NCBI GenBank assembly: GCA_964581815.1
Contig: CAZORE010000019.1
Location: 18,220-82,219, forward strand
Source: Trebonia sp964581815
GTDB lineage: Bacteria; Actinomycetota; Actinomycetes; Streptosporangiales; Streptosporangiaceae
Direction: 5' to 3'
Length of the DNA: 64,000 nt
Shown here: piece by piece, positions 1 through 8,157 of the stretch
How positions within the stretch are numbered: the first letter of the stretch is position 1
Layout of the letters: each line of letters starts with the position of its first letter
Notes under the pieces: generated by a model
The model's database searches: none
What the model was told of the DNA's origin: nothing
What the model saw: the letters and a program-made list of their open reading frames with translations, nothing else
Made by a program: the position numbers and the translations under genes

Positions 1-58
1 GGCCGGGCTGCCGCCGCACGGCCCGCTGACCCTGCCCGGCATCTGGAATATCCAGTAG
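1..58 (+). CDS. 3' end of an unidentified protein (partial)
   Basis: An open frame enters from the left edge and stops at TAG 56-58. The last residues read PHGPLTLPGIWNIQ. Third-position GC is high except in the last few codons, which fits a real C-terminus. It lies 20 bases upstream of the flavin reductase-like gene on the same strand, so the two could be cotranscribed. Too little is present to assign a family. Confidence 0.45.
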   Translation, partial: AGLPPHGPLTLPGIWNIQ

Positions 59-78
59 GCACCGAACGGGGGCGGGCT

Positions 79-675
79 TTGCCAGTGGACTCCTCGCATC
101 CCGCCAATGCGGGCCCGCTGGACGGCGGGGCTTCGGACAGTGGGGCTTTGGCCGACGAGGCTTCGGTCAGCCGGGCTTCGGCCGGCGGTGACGCCCTCCG
201 CGTCGCGCTGTCAGCGTGGGCGGCGGGTGTCACCCTGCTCACCATCGCCGACGGCCGCGATGACATCGGCACCACGGTCAGCGCCTTCATGCCGGTGTCG
301 CTCGACCCGCCGCTGGTAGCCGTGTCGCTGATCGCGGACTCCTACCCGGCCGAGGTGCTGAGCAGGCCTTCGTTTCCCGCGGCGCGGTTCGCCGTCACGC
401 TGTTGTCGTCCGCGCAGAAGGTGATCGCCGGCCAGTTCGCCGCGGCCGGCCGGCCGAGCGCGCGGCTAATCCTCGACGCCGTGCCCCACGTGCGGGGCGC
501 CGGGTCCGGCGCGCTGATCCCGACGGGCGGGCTTGCCGCCCTGGAGTGCTCGGTCGCCAGGCGCGTCCCGGCAGGCGACCACCTGCTGGTTATCGCCTCG
601 GTTGAGAATGCCGCCTACACGGCCGAGAGCGGCGACCCGTTGATCCGCTTCCGCGGCCGGTACCCGGCGCTCTAG
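79..675 (+). CDS. Flavin reductase-like domain protein (FMN-binding split barrel)
   Basis: 198 residues if the TTG at 79 is used; GTG at 85 gives 196. A run of G at 68-72 gives the TTG a plausible ribosome-binding site. After a low-complexity Gly/Ala/Ser-rich N-terminus of about 40 residues comes the typical flavin reductase core: AWAAGVTLLTIAD, then GTTVSAFMPVSLDPPLVAVS, which contacts FMN. The C-terminus, LIRFRGRYPAL, is the usual end of the family. Such proteins (HpaC/DIM6/NtaB type) reduce FMN or FAD with NAD(P)H, often for a two-component monooxygenase. No monooxygenase is visible here, although the partial gene just upstream could be one. It converges on hutI. Confidence 0.8.
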   Translation: MPVDSSHPANAGPLDGGASDSGALADEASVSRASAGGDALRVALSAWAAGVTLLTIADGRDDIGTTVSAFMPVSLDPPLVAVSLIADSYPAEVLSRPSFPAARFAVTLLSSAQKVIAGQFAAAGRPSARLILDAVPHVRGAGSGALIPTGGLAALECSVARRVPAGDHLLVIASVENAAYTAESGDPLIRFRGRYPAL

Positions 676-697
676 GGCCTCGTTCGCCTCATGACCG

Positions 698-751
698 AAT
701 TATCGTGGGCCTTTCATGCCTATTTTCCGCGATTAAAGACCCACGATAATT
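698..751. terminator. 12-bp inverted repeat between convergent flavin reductase and hutI
   Basis: AATTATCGTGGG (698-709) and CCCACGATAATT (740-751) are perfect complements separated by 30 bases. The right arm lies inside the last codons of hutI. The area is much richer in A+T than its surroundings. The position between two convergent genes suggests a bidirectional transcription terminator. Confidence 0.55.
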
Positions 752-1991
752 GGCCGGCGGGGCGCGGCACGTCAACGAGCCGGCCGTTCTTGTAAACCGC
801 GTGGACGAGGGGGACGCCCGGGCGGTAGGCGAGGTGGGCGTGCGACGGCGCGTCGAGGACGACCAGGTCGGCGCGGGCGCCGGGCGCCAGGTAGCCGACG
901 TCGCCGCGGCGCAGTGCGCGGGCACCGCCCGCCGTCGCGGACCAGACCGCCTCCTGTGTGGTCATGCGCATGTCGCGGACCGCGAGGGCGATGCAGAACG
1001 GCATCGACGTGGTGTAGGACGTGCCGGGGTTGCAGTCGGTGGCAAGCGCGACCGTCGCGCCGGCGTCGAGCAGGCGCCGGGCATCCGGGTAGGGCTGCCT
1101 GGTGCTGAACTCCGCGCCGGGGAGCAGGGTCGCGACGGTGCGCGACGAGGCCAGGGCGGACACGTCGGCGTCGGTGAGGAACGTGCAGTGGTCCGCCGAG
1201 GCGGCGCCGAGCTCCACCGCGAGCCGGATGCCCGGGCCGGGTCCGAGCTGGCTGGCGTGGATCCGCGGCAGCAGGCCGCGCGCCATGGCCGCGGTGAGCA
1301 CCGCGCGCGCGGCGTCCGCGCCGAACGCGCCGCGCTCACAGAACACGTCGGCCCAGCGGCAGTGCGGCGCACAGGCCGTGAGCATCGGGCCACATACCAG
1401 GTCCAGGTAGTCACCCGGACTCTCCGCGAACTCGGCGGGCACCACGTGCGCGCCAAGGTAGGTGACCTCCGCGGTGACCTCGGCGGCCAGGGCCACCGAG
1501 CGGGCCTCGTCGGCGACGGTGAGGCCGTAGCCCGACTTGCACTCGAACGTGGTGGTCCCCTGGCGCAGCATTTCCGCGGCGAGCCCGCGCACGGCGGAGC
1601 GCAGCTCGGCGTCGGTCGCGGCGCGGGTCGCGGCGACCGTGAACCTGATGCCGCCCGCCTGGTACGGCCGCCCCGCCATCCGGGCCGCGAACTCGGCCGA
1701 CCGGTCGCCGGCGAACACCAGGTGCGCGTGCGAGTCGACGAATCCGGGCAGCACGGCGCGGCCCGCCACGTCGGCGGCCGCGTCGGCCGCGGGCGCCCGC
1801 GCCGCCGGGCCGGTCCACGCGATCATCCCGTCCTCGATGACCAGGGCGGCACGCTCGAGCGCGGCGAAGCCGACGGGCCGCCGTCCGGCCAGGGCACCAT
1901 CCGCGGCCAGTGCAGTGCCGTCCAGGCCGCTGTCGTCCGGCGCGTTCGTGACGAGCTCACCAATGCCGGTGATCAGCAGGGAGCGGGCCAT
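720..1991 (-). CDS. hutI: Imidazolonepropionase (HutI), histidine degradation
   Basis: 423 residues, ATG start, 12 bases after the hutF stop. It hydrolyses 4-imidazolone-5-propanoate to N-formimino-L-glutamate. It is an amidohydrolase TIM barrel with the metal ligands in place: DSHAH at about 86-90, RIHASQLG (H245), ADHCT (H268) and ATDCNPG (D319). The C-terminal composite sandwich is present (GYLAPGARADLVVLD). The tail beyond the usual end, QLSWVFNRGK, is encoded by AT-rich DNA that forms the terminator hairpin. Together with hutF it supplies the steps from imidazolonepropionate to formylglutamate. hutH and hutU are not in this window. Confidence 0.93.
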   Translation of the reverse strand: MARSLLITGIGELVTNAPDDSGLDGTALAADGALAGRRPVGFAALERAALVIEDGMIAWTGPAARAPAADAAADVAGRAVLPGFVDSHAHLVFAGDRSAEFAARMAGRPYQAGGIRFTVAATRAATDAELRSAVRGLAAEMLRQGTTTFECKSGYGLTVADEARSVALAAEVTAEVTYLGAHVVPAEFAESPGDYLDLVCGPMLTACAPHCRWADVFCERGAFGADAARAVLTAAMARGLLPRIHASQLGPGPGIRLAVELGAASADHCTFLTDADVSALASSRTVATLLPGAEFSTRQPYPDARRLLDAGATVALATDCNPGTSYTTSMPFCIALAVRDMRMTTQEAVWSATAGGARALRRGDVGYLAPGARADLVVLDAPSHAHLAYRPGVPLVHAVYKNGRLVDVPRPAGQLSWVFNRGK

Positions 1992-2003
1992 GGCGTCGCC
2001 GTC

Positions 2004-3434
2004 CTAACCGAGGACCGCGCTGACGGCAGCGGCAAGCGAACCGGGCACGTCCTCCACGAACAGGTGACGACCGTCACGGACGACGTCCGTGCCAGACATC
2101 ACCACGTGCCGCACGTCGGCCGCCGTTCCCGCCGCGAACAGCGCGCCAAGCGGACCGTCCGCGCAGCCGGCCAGCCGGGGCGAGTCAAGGGGCAGCGTCA
2201 CCAGGTCAGCGTACGCGCCAGGCGCGATCTCACCCGCCTCCGGCCAGCCCAGGCAGGCGTGCCCGCCCGCCGTCGCCGCCGTGGCCAGGTCGGCGGCGCT
2301 GAAATGCCCGCGCTGCCTGGTCGCAAGGCGCTGCGAGAGCTCGAGCCAGCGGGCCTCCTCGATCAGGTCGATGACGCTGTGCCCGTCGCTGCCGAGCGCG
2401 AGCGGCGACCCGGCGGCGGCGAGCGCCGGGGCGGGCCCGATGCCGTCGGCGAGGTCGGCCTCGGTCAGCGGGCACATGCACACGGTGGACATCGACCCGC
2501 CGAGCAGGCCCACGTCGCGCTCGGTCAGGTGCGTGGCGTGCACCAGCGTCGAGCGCGGTCCGAGCGCTCCAGCCTCGTACAGCAGCTCGGCGGGCGTGCG
2601 GCCGAAGGCGGCACGGCACTCGGCGTTCTCAAGCGGCTGCTCCGACAGGTGGGCGTGCACCGGCGCGCCGTGCGCGTGCGACCACGCCATGATCTCCGGC
2701 ACCTGGTCTGGCCCGACCGCGCGGACGGAGTGAATGGCGGCGGCGACGCGGGCGTGCGGCGCCACCATGCCGAGCGGGTCGGGGCCGAAGGCGGAGACCC
2801 GCTCCGCCCAGTTCGCCGCGGTCCCGTCACCGTACCGCAGCTGGACACCGGAAAGTGGCACCGGCTTGCCGCCTGGCTCGAACCCGCCTGCCAGGTAGCA
2901 GGCGTCGAGCAGGGTGATCCGCAGGCCGGCGCCGGCGGCCGCCCTGATGAGCTGCCAGCCGAACTCATTCGGGTCGCTGTACCGCCTGCCCGCCGGGTCA
3001 TGATGCAGGTAGTGGAACTCCCCGACGCAGGTAACCCCGGCCAGCGCCATCTCCGCGTACACGGCGCGGGCGAGGTCGAAGTAGCGCTCGGGATCGAGCC
3101 GCTCCGCGACCGCGTACATGCGCTCGCGCCAGGTCCAGAACGTCCCGCCGTCGGCCGGGCTGCCGCGCAGCGCCCGGTGGAACGCGTGCGAGTGGGCGTT
3201 GGCCAGGCCGGGCAGGGTCAGGCCGGGCAGGCACACCGTGCCCGCGGGGACCTCGGCGGCGGGCGTGCCGGGCGTCACGGCGGTGAAGCGGTCGCCGTGC
3301 GCCTCAATCAGCACGTCCCGGGCCAGCCCGTCCTGGTCCCCTTTACCCGGCGGAGCCGGGCGCTGCGCCCAGGTACGGGCAAGCCAGGCGTACTCGGCGT
3401 GCCAGCGGCGCGGCGCGGCCGCCTCGACTGTCAT
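2004..3434 (-). CDS. hutF: Formimidoylglutamate deiminase (HutF)
   Basis: 476 residues from ATG 3434 (MTVEAAAPRRWHAEYAWL). GTG at 3443 is an alternative three codons upstream. The open frame runs much further upstream but there overlaps the divergent VIT gene, so that part is not coding. It is an amidohydrolase converting N-formimino-L-glutamate to N-formyl-L-glutamate and ammonia. Metal-binding motif HSHAFHR lies at 81-87; VHAHLSEQ and LGSDGHSVID follow in the expected order. It is first in a two-gene operon with hutI. The pairing indicates the five-step (formylglutamate) histidine pathway typical of actinomycetes and pseudomonads. Confidence 0.93.
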   Translation of the reverse strand: MTVEAAAPRRWHAEYAWLARTWAQRPAPPGKGDQDGLARDVLIEAHGDRFTAVTPGTPAAEVPAGTVCLPGLTLPGLANAHSHAFHRALRGSPADGGTFWTWRERMYAVAERLDPERYFDLARAVYAEMALAGVTCVGEFHYLHHDPAGRRYSDPNEFGWQLIRAAAGAGLRITLLDACYLAGGFEPGGKPVPLSGVQLRYGDGTAANWAERVSAFGPDPLGMVAPHARVAAAIHSVRAVGPDQVPEIMAWSHAHGAPVHAHLSEQPLENAECRAAFGRTPAELLYEAGALGPRSTLVHATHLTERDVGLLGGSMSTVCMCPLTEADLADGIGPAPALAAAGSPLALGSDGHSVIDLIEEARWLELSQRLATRQRGHFSAADLATAATAGGHACLGWPEAGEIAPGAYADLVTLPLDSPRLAGCADGPLGALFAAGTAADVRHVVMSGTDVVRDGRHLFVEDVPGSLAAAVSAVLG

Positions 3435-3488
3435 CACAGGCACATCATGCCCACGCCACGCTGGCGGGAACTCACCGGCACCGTTCCC

Positions 3489-3503
3489 TAGAATGAACCG
3501 GTG
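3489..3503 (+). promoter_or_regulatory. -10 box and likely leaderless start of the VIT gene
   Basis: TAGAAT at 3489-3494 matches a sigma-70-type -10 element and ends six bases before the GTG start at 3501. That places the transcription start at or next to the start codon. There is no ribosome-binding site, as in leaderless actinobacterial mRNAs. No convincing -35 box is visible. Confidence 0.45.
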
Positions 3504-4223
3504 ACGACATCCGACAAGGAACGCCCCGAGCAGATCGGCCACGAGCACCGGGACGTGTCCGGCGGCTGGCTGCGGCCCGCCGTCTTCGGGGCGATGGACG
3601 GGCTTGTCACCAACGTCTCGCTGATCGCCGGGGTCGGCGGCGGCGGCGGGTCGCAGCACGCGATCCTGCTCACCGGGCTCGCCGGGCTCGCGGCCGGCGC
3701 GTTCTCCATGGCCACGGGCGAGTTCGTGTCGGTCTCTTCGCAGAACGAGCTGGTTCAGGCCGAGGTGGACAAGGAGCAGCACGAGCTGACCCACAACCCC
3801 GTCGCCGAGCAGGCGGAGCTTGTTGGAATGCTGCGCAGCCGCGGCATCAGCGCGGCCACCGCGCGGCTGGCCGCCGCGGAGATCTCCGCGCACCCGGACA
3901 AGGCGCTCGCCATCCACGCGTTCGAGGAACTCGGCGTCAACCCCGCTGACCTGCCCTCGCCGTACGTGGCCGCCGGGGCGTCGCTTGGCGCGTTCGCGGT
4001 CGGCGCGCTCATCCCGCTGCTCCCCTACCTCTTCGGCGGCAACGCGCTATGGCTGACGCTCGGCCTGGCCGCGCTCGCCGCGGTCGTCGGCGGCGGCCTG
4101 GTGGCCCGGCTCACCAACCGGCCGTTCTGGCGCGGTGCGCTGCGTCAGCTGGTGCTCGGCGGTGTCGCGGCGGGCGCGACGTACCTGATCGGCCTCGCCG
4201 TCGGCGGCATGGCGACGGGCTGA
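3501..4223 (+). CDS. VIT1/CCC1-family iron/manganese transporter
   Basis: 240 residues, GTG start. The family moves Fe2+ or Mn2+ across membranes, in bacteria usually as efflux or homeostasis proteins. Visible hallmarks are VFGAMDGLVTNVSLIAGVGG in the first transmembrane helix, then GLAAGAFSMATGEFVSVSSQ in the second. A charged cytoplasmic helical domain follows (residues about 85-150; QAEVDKEQHEL and FEELGVNPADLPSP). Three hydrophobic helices complete it, ending GLAVGGMATG. Length and layout fit the family. It is divergent from hutF with about 65 bases between the starts. Substrate specificity cannot be read from the sequence. Confidence 0.88.
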   Translation: MTTSDKERPEQIGHEHRDVSGGWLRPAVFGAMDGLVTNVSLIAGVGGGGGSQHAILLTGLAGLAAGAFSMATGEFVSVSSQNELVQAEVDKEQHELTHNPVAEQAELVGMLRSRGISAATARLAAAEISAHPDKALAIHAFEELGVNPADLPSPYVAAGASLGAFAVGALIPLLPYLFGGNALWLTLGLAALAAVVGGGLVARLTNRPFWRGALRQLVLGGVAAGATYLIGLAVGGMATG

Positions 4224-4242
4224 CCCGCGCCGCAACTCGTTA

Positions 4243-4268
4243 CTTACCTCCTGGTAAGGTGCCCCGTG
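4243..4268 (+). promoter_or_regulatory. Inverted repeat over the -10 region of the GT4 operon
   Basis: CTTACC (4243-4248), a TCCT spacer and GGTAAG (4253-4258) form a perfect 6-bp dyad. TAAGGT (4255-4260) is a plausible -10 box five bases before the GTG start at 4266, so transcription could be leaderless. A dyad over the -10 box is where a repressor (for example TetR family) would act. This is inference from position and symmetry. Confidence 0.45.
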
Positions 4269-5510
4269 GCCTCAGTGAAGCAGCCGTTGCGCATAGCGCT
4301 GCTGTCGTACCGCAGCAAACCGCACTCCGGCGGTCAGGGTGTCTACGTACGGCACCTGAGCAGGGAACTCGCCGCTCGCGGTCATCACGTCGAGGTGTTC
4401 TCCGGCCAGCCTTACCCGGAGCTTGACGAGGGGCCGGTACTGCGCGAGGTGCCGAGCCTCGACCTGTACCGGGACGCGGACCCCTTTCGCACGCCGCGAC
4501 CCGGGGAACTGCGGGACTGGGCGGACGCGCTCGAGGTGGCGATGATGTGGGGCGGCGCGTTTCCCGAGCCGCTGACGTTCAGCGTCCGGGCGCTGCGGGC
4601 ACTGCGGGCCCGGCCGGGTGACTTCGACATCGTGCACGACAACCAGGGGCTCGGCTACGGGATGCTCGGCCTGCGGCGGCTCGGCCTGCCGCTCGTGACC
4701 TCGATCCATCACCCCATCACGGTGGACAAGCGGCTCGACCTGGCCGGACGGAACTTGCTTGAGCGGCTGAACAAGCACCGCTGGTACGGGTTCGTGCGGA
4801 TGCAGAGACGCGTGGCCCGCCGGGCGGGGCCGCTCATCACGGTGTCGGGCTCCTCCAAGGACGACATCTGCCGCGATTTCCATGTTGACCGGGAAAAGGT
4901 GCATATCGTCCCGCTCGGCGTGGACACCCGGCTGTTCCGCCCGCGGCCCGAGCAACCTCGCGTCCCCGGCCGCATCGTGACCGTGACGAGCGCGGACTCG
5001 CCGCTCAAGGGGCTGCCGACGCTGCTGCGCGCCGTCGCCAAGCTGGCCACCGACCGCGACGCGCACCTCGTGGTCATCGGCACGCCGTCGGATGCCACCA
5101 GGCAGCAGCTGCGGCAGCTGGCCCTCGGCGACCGGGTCACGTTCGCCAGCGGCCTGCCGGACGCGGAGTACGCGCGCGTGCTCGCCTCGGCCGAGGTGGC
5201 GGTGATCCCCTCGATGTACGAGGGCTTCTCGCTGCCCGCGGTGGAGCACATGGCGTCGGGCACCCCGCTCATCGCGAGCAGGGCAGGCGCGTTGCCCGAG
5301 GTCACTGGGGATGCCGCGCTGCTCGTGCCGCCCGGTGACCCGGAGGAGCTGTCCGCCGCGCTGCGCGGCCTGCTCGACGACCCCGCGGCGCGCGCGCGGC
5401 TCGCGGCCCGCGGCCTGGCCCGGGTACGGATGCGGTTCGCCTGGCCGGCGGTCGCCGCCGCGACCGAGGCGCTGTACCGGAAGGTGATCAACGGGGAGAC
5501 CGGTTGCTGA
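4266..5510 (+). CDS. Family 4 glycosyltransferase (GT-B fold)
   Basis: 414 residues, GTG start. It should transfer a sugar from a nucleotide donor; the acceptor is unknown. N-terminal acceptor domain: IALLSYRSKPHSGGQGVYV, with the glycine-rich GGQGVY loop of GT4 enzymes. C-terminal donor domain: HIVPLGVDTRLF, then IPSMYEGFSLPAVEHMASG containing the EX7E motif (E of YEG and E of VEH). It overlaps the following methyltransferase by seven bases. That methyltransferase in turn overlaps the toroid protein, so the three are probably translated together. Lipid or cell-surface glycan modification is a guess from the neighbours. Confidence 0.88.
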   Translation: MASVKQPLRIALLSYRSKPHSGGQGVYVRHLSRELAARGHHVEVFSGQPYPELDEGPVLREVPSLDLYRDADPFRTPRPGELRDWADALEVAMMWGGAFPEPLTFSVRALRALRARPGDFDIVHDNQGLGYGMLGLRRLGLPLVTSIHHPITVDKRLDLAGRNLLERLNKHRWYGFVRMQRRVARRAGPLITVSGSSKDDICRDFHVDREKVHIVPLGVDTRLFRPRPEQPRVPGRIVTVTSADSPLKGLPTLLRAVAKLATDRDAHLVVIGTPSDATRQQLRQLALGDRVTFASGLPDAEYARVLASAEVAVIPSMYEGFSLPAVEHMASGTPLIASRAGALPEVTGDAALLVPPGDPEELSAALRGLLDDPAARARLAARGLARVRMRFAWPAVAAATEALYRKVINGETGC

Positions 5511-6271
5511 CCGTCGATTTCACGAAATTTCCTATCCGTCCAGGCGACCGCGTGCTCGACGTCGGCTGCGGTGCGGGCCGGCACGCCTTCGAGGCCTACC
5601 GCCGCGGCGCCCGGGTCATCGCGGCCGACCTGGACCGCGGCGAGCTCACCGGAGTGGGCGTCATGTTCGCCGCAATGCGGGCCGAGGGTGAGGCCATGCC
5701 GCCGGCCGGCGCCGCGGCACTGTCCGCGGACGCGACCAACCTGCCGTTCCCCGACGGCTCATTCGACGCGGTCATCGTCGCGGAGATCCTCGAGCACATA
5801 CCGGACGACGCCGCCGCCATGGCCGAGATCGCCCGGGTGGTCCGCCCCGGCGGGAGCGTCGCGGTCACGGTGCCCGCCTGGCTGCCGGAGCGGATCTGCT
5901 GGGCGCTGTCAGCCGACTACCACAACGTGCCCGGCGGCCACGTGCGCATCTTCACCCGCGGCGAGCTCACCGCCAAGCTGACCGCGGCCGGGCTGACGCC
6001 CGTCGGCGCGCACCACGCGCACGGCCTGCACTCCGCTTACTGGTGGCTCAAGTGCGCCGTCGGCGTGCACGACGACGCGCACCCCGCTGTTCGCGCCTAC
6101 CACCGGCTGCTCGTCTGGGACATCATGCGCAAGCCCGCGCTCACCCGCCTGTCGGAGGCCGCGCTCAACCCGCTCATCGGCAAGAGCCTCGTGATCTACG
6201 CGAAAAAAGCTGAGGTCACGGAGCCGCTGAGCCCTCACGGTCACTTGGTTTCACCTCATGCGCCGCGGTAA
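5504..6271 (+). CDS. Class I SAM-dependent methyltransferase
   Basis: 255 residues from a TTG at 5504, preceded by GGGGAG at 5493-5498. The start overlaps the glycosyltransferase stop. Motif I is VLDVGCGAGRHAFEA (about residues 18-32), with the acidic AADLD ending strand 2. Motif II/post-I is FDAVIVAEILEHIPDD, and VRPGGSVAVTVPAWLPE follows. It resembles Methyltransf_11-type small-molecule or lipid methyltransferases. The C-terminal half (HAHGLHSAYWWLKCAVGV) looks membrane-associating. The substrate is unknown. The 14-base overlap with the next gene supports a single functional unit with the GT4 and toroid proteins. Confidence 0.85.
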   Translation: MLTVDFTKFPIRPGDRVLDVGCGAGRHAFEAYRRGARVIAADLDRGELTGVGVMFAAMRAEGEAMPPAGAAALSADATNLPFPDGSFDAVIVAEILEHIPDDAAAMAEIARVVRPGGSVAVTVPAWLPERICWALSADYHNVPGGHVRIFTRGELTAKLTAAGLTPVGAHHAHGLHSAYWWLKCAVGVHDDAHPAVRAYHRLLVWDIMRKPALTRLSEAALNPLIGKSLVIYAKKAEVTEPLSPHGHLVSPHAPR

Positions 6272-7502
6272 GCCCGCCGTCCCGGCCAGGCCGACGCCGC
6301 CGGCCGACGTCCTGCAAACGGCACGCTCGATCGCCGCGGTACAGCGGCCAGACGGCGCGATCCCCTGGCCGGACGGCCACGTGGACCCGTGGGACCACGT
6401 GGAGTGCGCGATGGCGCTGAGCGCCTGCGGCCTCACCGTCCCCGCCAGGCTGGCCTACCAGTGGCTGCGGGACACGCAGCGCCCGGACGGGTCCTGGCCG
6501 AGGGCGGCCGGCGGCCCCGGTGCCGCGAGTCCCGCCCAGGTGACGGATCACGCGGCGGAAAGCCACCACGCCGCCTACGTCGCGGTCGGCACGTGGCACG
6601 AGTACCTGGTCACCGGCGACCGCCGGTTCGCCTTGCGGATGTGGCCGGCCATCCGGCGGGCGATCGAGTGGGTGCTCGACCTGCAGGCGCCGCGCGGCGA
6701 GGTGGCGTGGGAAAGGAACGCGGCCGGCGAGCCCGGCGCGTTCGCGCTGCTGTCCGGGTGCGCGAGCATCCTGCACGGGCTGCGCTGCGCGATCGCGGTC
6801 GCCGGGCTCGCCGGGGAGCCGCAGCCGGACTGGGAGCTCGCGGCCGACCAGCTCGGCCACGTCATCGCCTGGCACCCGGAGGCGTTCGCGGACAAGAGCC
6901 GGTTCTCGATGGACTGGTATTACCCGGTGCTCGGCGGCGCCCTGCGCGGCGGGGCCGCCTCGACGCGGATCGCCCGCGGCTGGGACGCGTTCGTGGTACC
7001 GGGCCTCGGCGTCCGCTGCGTCAGCGACCAGCCGTGGGTGACGGTCGCGGAGACCTGCGAGCTCGCGATCTCCCTCGACGCCTGCGGCCAGCGGGACCGG
7101 GCGCGCGAGTTGCTCACCGCGGCGGCCAGGCTCCGGCACGAGGACGGCTCCTACTGGACCGGCTGGCAGTACGTCAATGAGGACCACTTCCCCGCCGAGC
7201 GGTCAAGCTGGACCTCCGCCGCCGTCGTGCTCGCCGCCGACGCGCTTGACGGCTTCAGCGGCGGCGCGGCGATCTTCCGCGCCATTCCTGCCCCGCCCGC
7301 CCTCCCTCGCCCNNNNNNNNNNNNNNNNNNNNNNNNNNNNNNNNNNNNNNNNNNNNNNNNNNNNNNNNNNNNNNNNNNNNNNNNNNNNNNNNNNNNNNNN
7401 NNNNNNNNNNNNCCCGACCTCCCCGCCCCGGCCAGCTACCGGCTGCCCGCCGACCCGGCCGCCTGCGGCTGCGAGGCCACCGCGGCGGCAGGCCCCAGGT
7501 AG
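6258..7502 (+). CDS. Alpha/alpha-toroid (prenyltransferase/squalene cyclase-like) protein, interrupted by assembly gap
   Basis: ATG at 6258, inside the end of the methyltransferase. About 351 residues are readable before the gap at 7313. The sequence has repeated helical-hairpin signatures of a six-barrel toroid: AVQRPDGAIPWPDG, DTQRPDGSWPR and RHEDGSYWTGWQYV, resembling QW motifs of terpene cyclases and prenyltransferase-like proteins. A catalytic DXDD motif is not seen, so a glycan- or lipid-binding or hydrolase-like role (6-hairpin glycosidase fold) is equally possible. The 90 bases after the gap stay open to a TAG at 7500-7502, but the gap size is unknown and the reading frame across it cannot be trusted. 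Confidence 0.75.
   Translation: MRRGKPAVPARPTPPADVLQTARSIAAVQRPDGAIPWPDGHVDPWDHVECAMALSACGLTVPARLAYQWLRDTQRPDGSWPRAAGGPGAASPAQVTDHAAESHHAAYVAVGTWHEYLVTGDRRFALRMWPAIRRAIEWVLDLQAPRGEVAWERNAAGEPGAFALLSGCASILHGLRCAIAVAGLAGEPQPDWELAADQLGHVIAWHPEAFADKSRFSMDWYYPVLGGALRGGAASTRIARGWDAFVVPGLGVRCVSDQPWVTVAETCELAISLDACGQRDRARELLTAAARLRHEDGSYWTGWQYVNEDHFPAERSSWTSAAVVLAADALDGFSGGAAIFRAIPAPPALPRXXXXXXXXXXXXXXXXXXXXXXXXXXXXXXXXXXPDLPAPASYRLPADPAACGCEATAAAGPR
7313..7412. other. Assembly gap (100 N)
   Basis: Exactly 100 unknown bases, the conventional placeholder for a gap of unknown size. The left flank is C-rich (GCCCGCCCTCCCTCGCCC) and the right flank is similarly C-rich, so sequencing failure in a GC-extreme tract inside the toroid gene is likely. 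Confidence 0.95.
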
Positions 7503-7510
7503 CCCGCGGC

Positions 7511-8137
7511 CTAAGCGACGGACCGGCGGATCAGCCGGAGGGTGCCCGCGACGAGCAGTGCCGAGAAGGCGAGGAGCCAGCCGGACTCGAAGAGCTGCCT
7601 GGGCCAGAACGCGGCGCCCGGATAGTGATACTGCAGGTAAAGCCAGGTCAGTGCGCCGAGGAGCAGATAGCCGCCCAGCGTGGCGGCCATCGCCGGGATG
7701 ACCCGCCTGATGAGCGCGCCGAAGAACGCGCCAAGGCAGAACGCGGTCAGCGTCCAGGCGGCGTACGCCAGGTCCCGCGTGTCGAACACCGCCGGAGACA
7801 GGACAGTGATGTCCTGCGTCGTCAGGAACGGGACGAACAACCAGGTGAGCAGCTGGCTGACGGCTGGGTGCCAGTCGGTGTGGAACCAGTTACTCAGGTT
7901 CAGGCACGCAGCCGAGTTCACCGGATGGCAGGCGGCCAGGGTCGCGTAGTCGCGATGGATCTTCAGCCCGGCATACAGCATGCCGGGTACTGCCACGCTG
8001 AAGGTGACCAGGACGCCGATCAGCAGCCCGCGGTGCTGCCGCCAGGTGACCCAGAGCATTCCCCGCCACGGCACGGGCCCTGTTCCGGCCGGGCTGGCGT
8101 CCCGGCCTGGCAGTACGGGCATGGTGGATGAGGTCAT
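7511..8137 (-). CDS. Shortened ABC-2-type permease, paralogue of the upstream gene
   Basis: 208 residues, ATG start, 20 bases after the stop of the full-length permease. Both share the opening PVPW(R/Q)(G/R)M(L/V)WVTWRQHRG and the block AFFGALIRRVIPAMAATLG. The end aligns as WPRQLFESGWLLAFSALLVAGT against WPMQFIESGWLLVLAIAL. Two blocks are missing relative to the 309-residue copy: about 65 residues between TDW and AVSQL (two membrane spans and the ARELETGTFRYAWTQG loop), and about 38 residues before the final helix. It is either a degenerate tandem duplicate or a half-size partner. Codon use is normal and the frame is intact, so it may still be expressed. Confidence 0.8.
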   Translation of the reverse strand: MTSSTMPVLPGRDASPAGTGPVPWRGMLWVTWRQHRGLLIGVLVTFSVAVPGMLYAGLKIHRDYATLAACHPVNSAACLNLSNWFHTDWHPAVSQLLTWLFVPFLTTQDITVLSPAVFDTRDLAYAAWTLTAFCLGAFFGALIRRVIPAMAATLGGYLLLGALTWLYLQYHYPGAAFWPRQLFESGWLLAFSALLVAGTLRLIRRSVA

Positions 8138-8157
8138 CGGAGTCTTCCCCGGCCGTT

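Noticed and set aside
750..3491. 913-codon open frame on the plus strand across hutI and hutF
   Set aside because: It is the antisense shadow of two clear enzymes; the translation is Arg/Gly/Val-rich with no domain, as expected from high-GC opposite-strand frames.
3435..3917. N-terminal extension of HutF
   Set aside because: It overlaps the divergent VIT-family gene and has no similarity to amidohydrolases; HutF normally begins near the chosen ATG.
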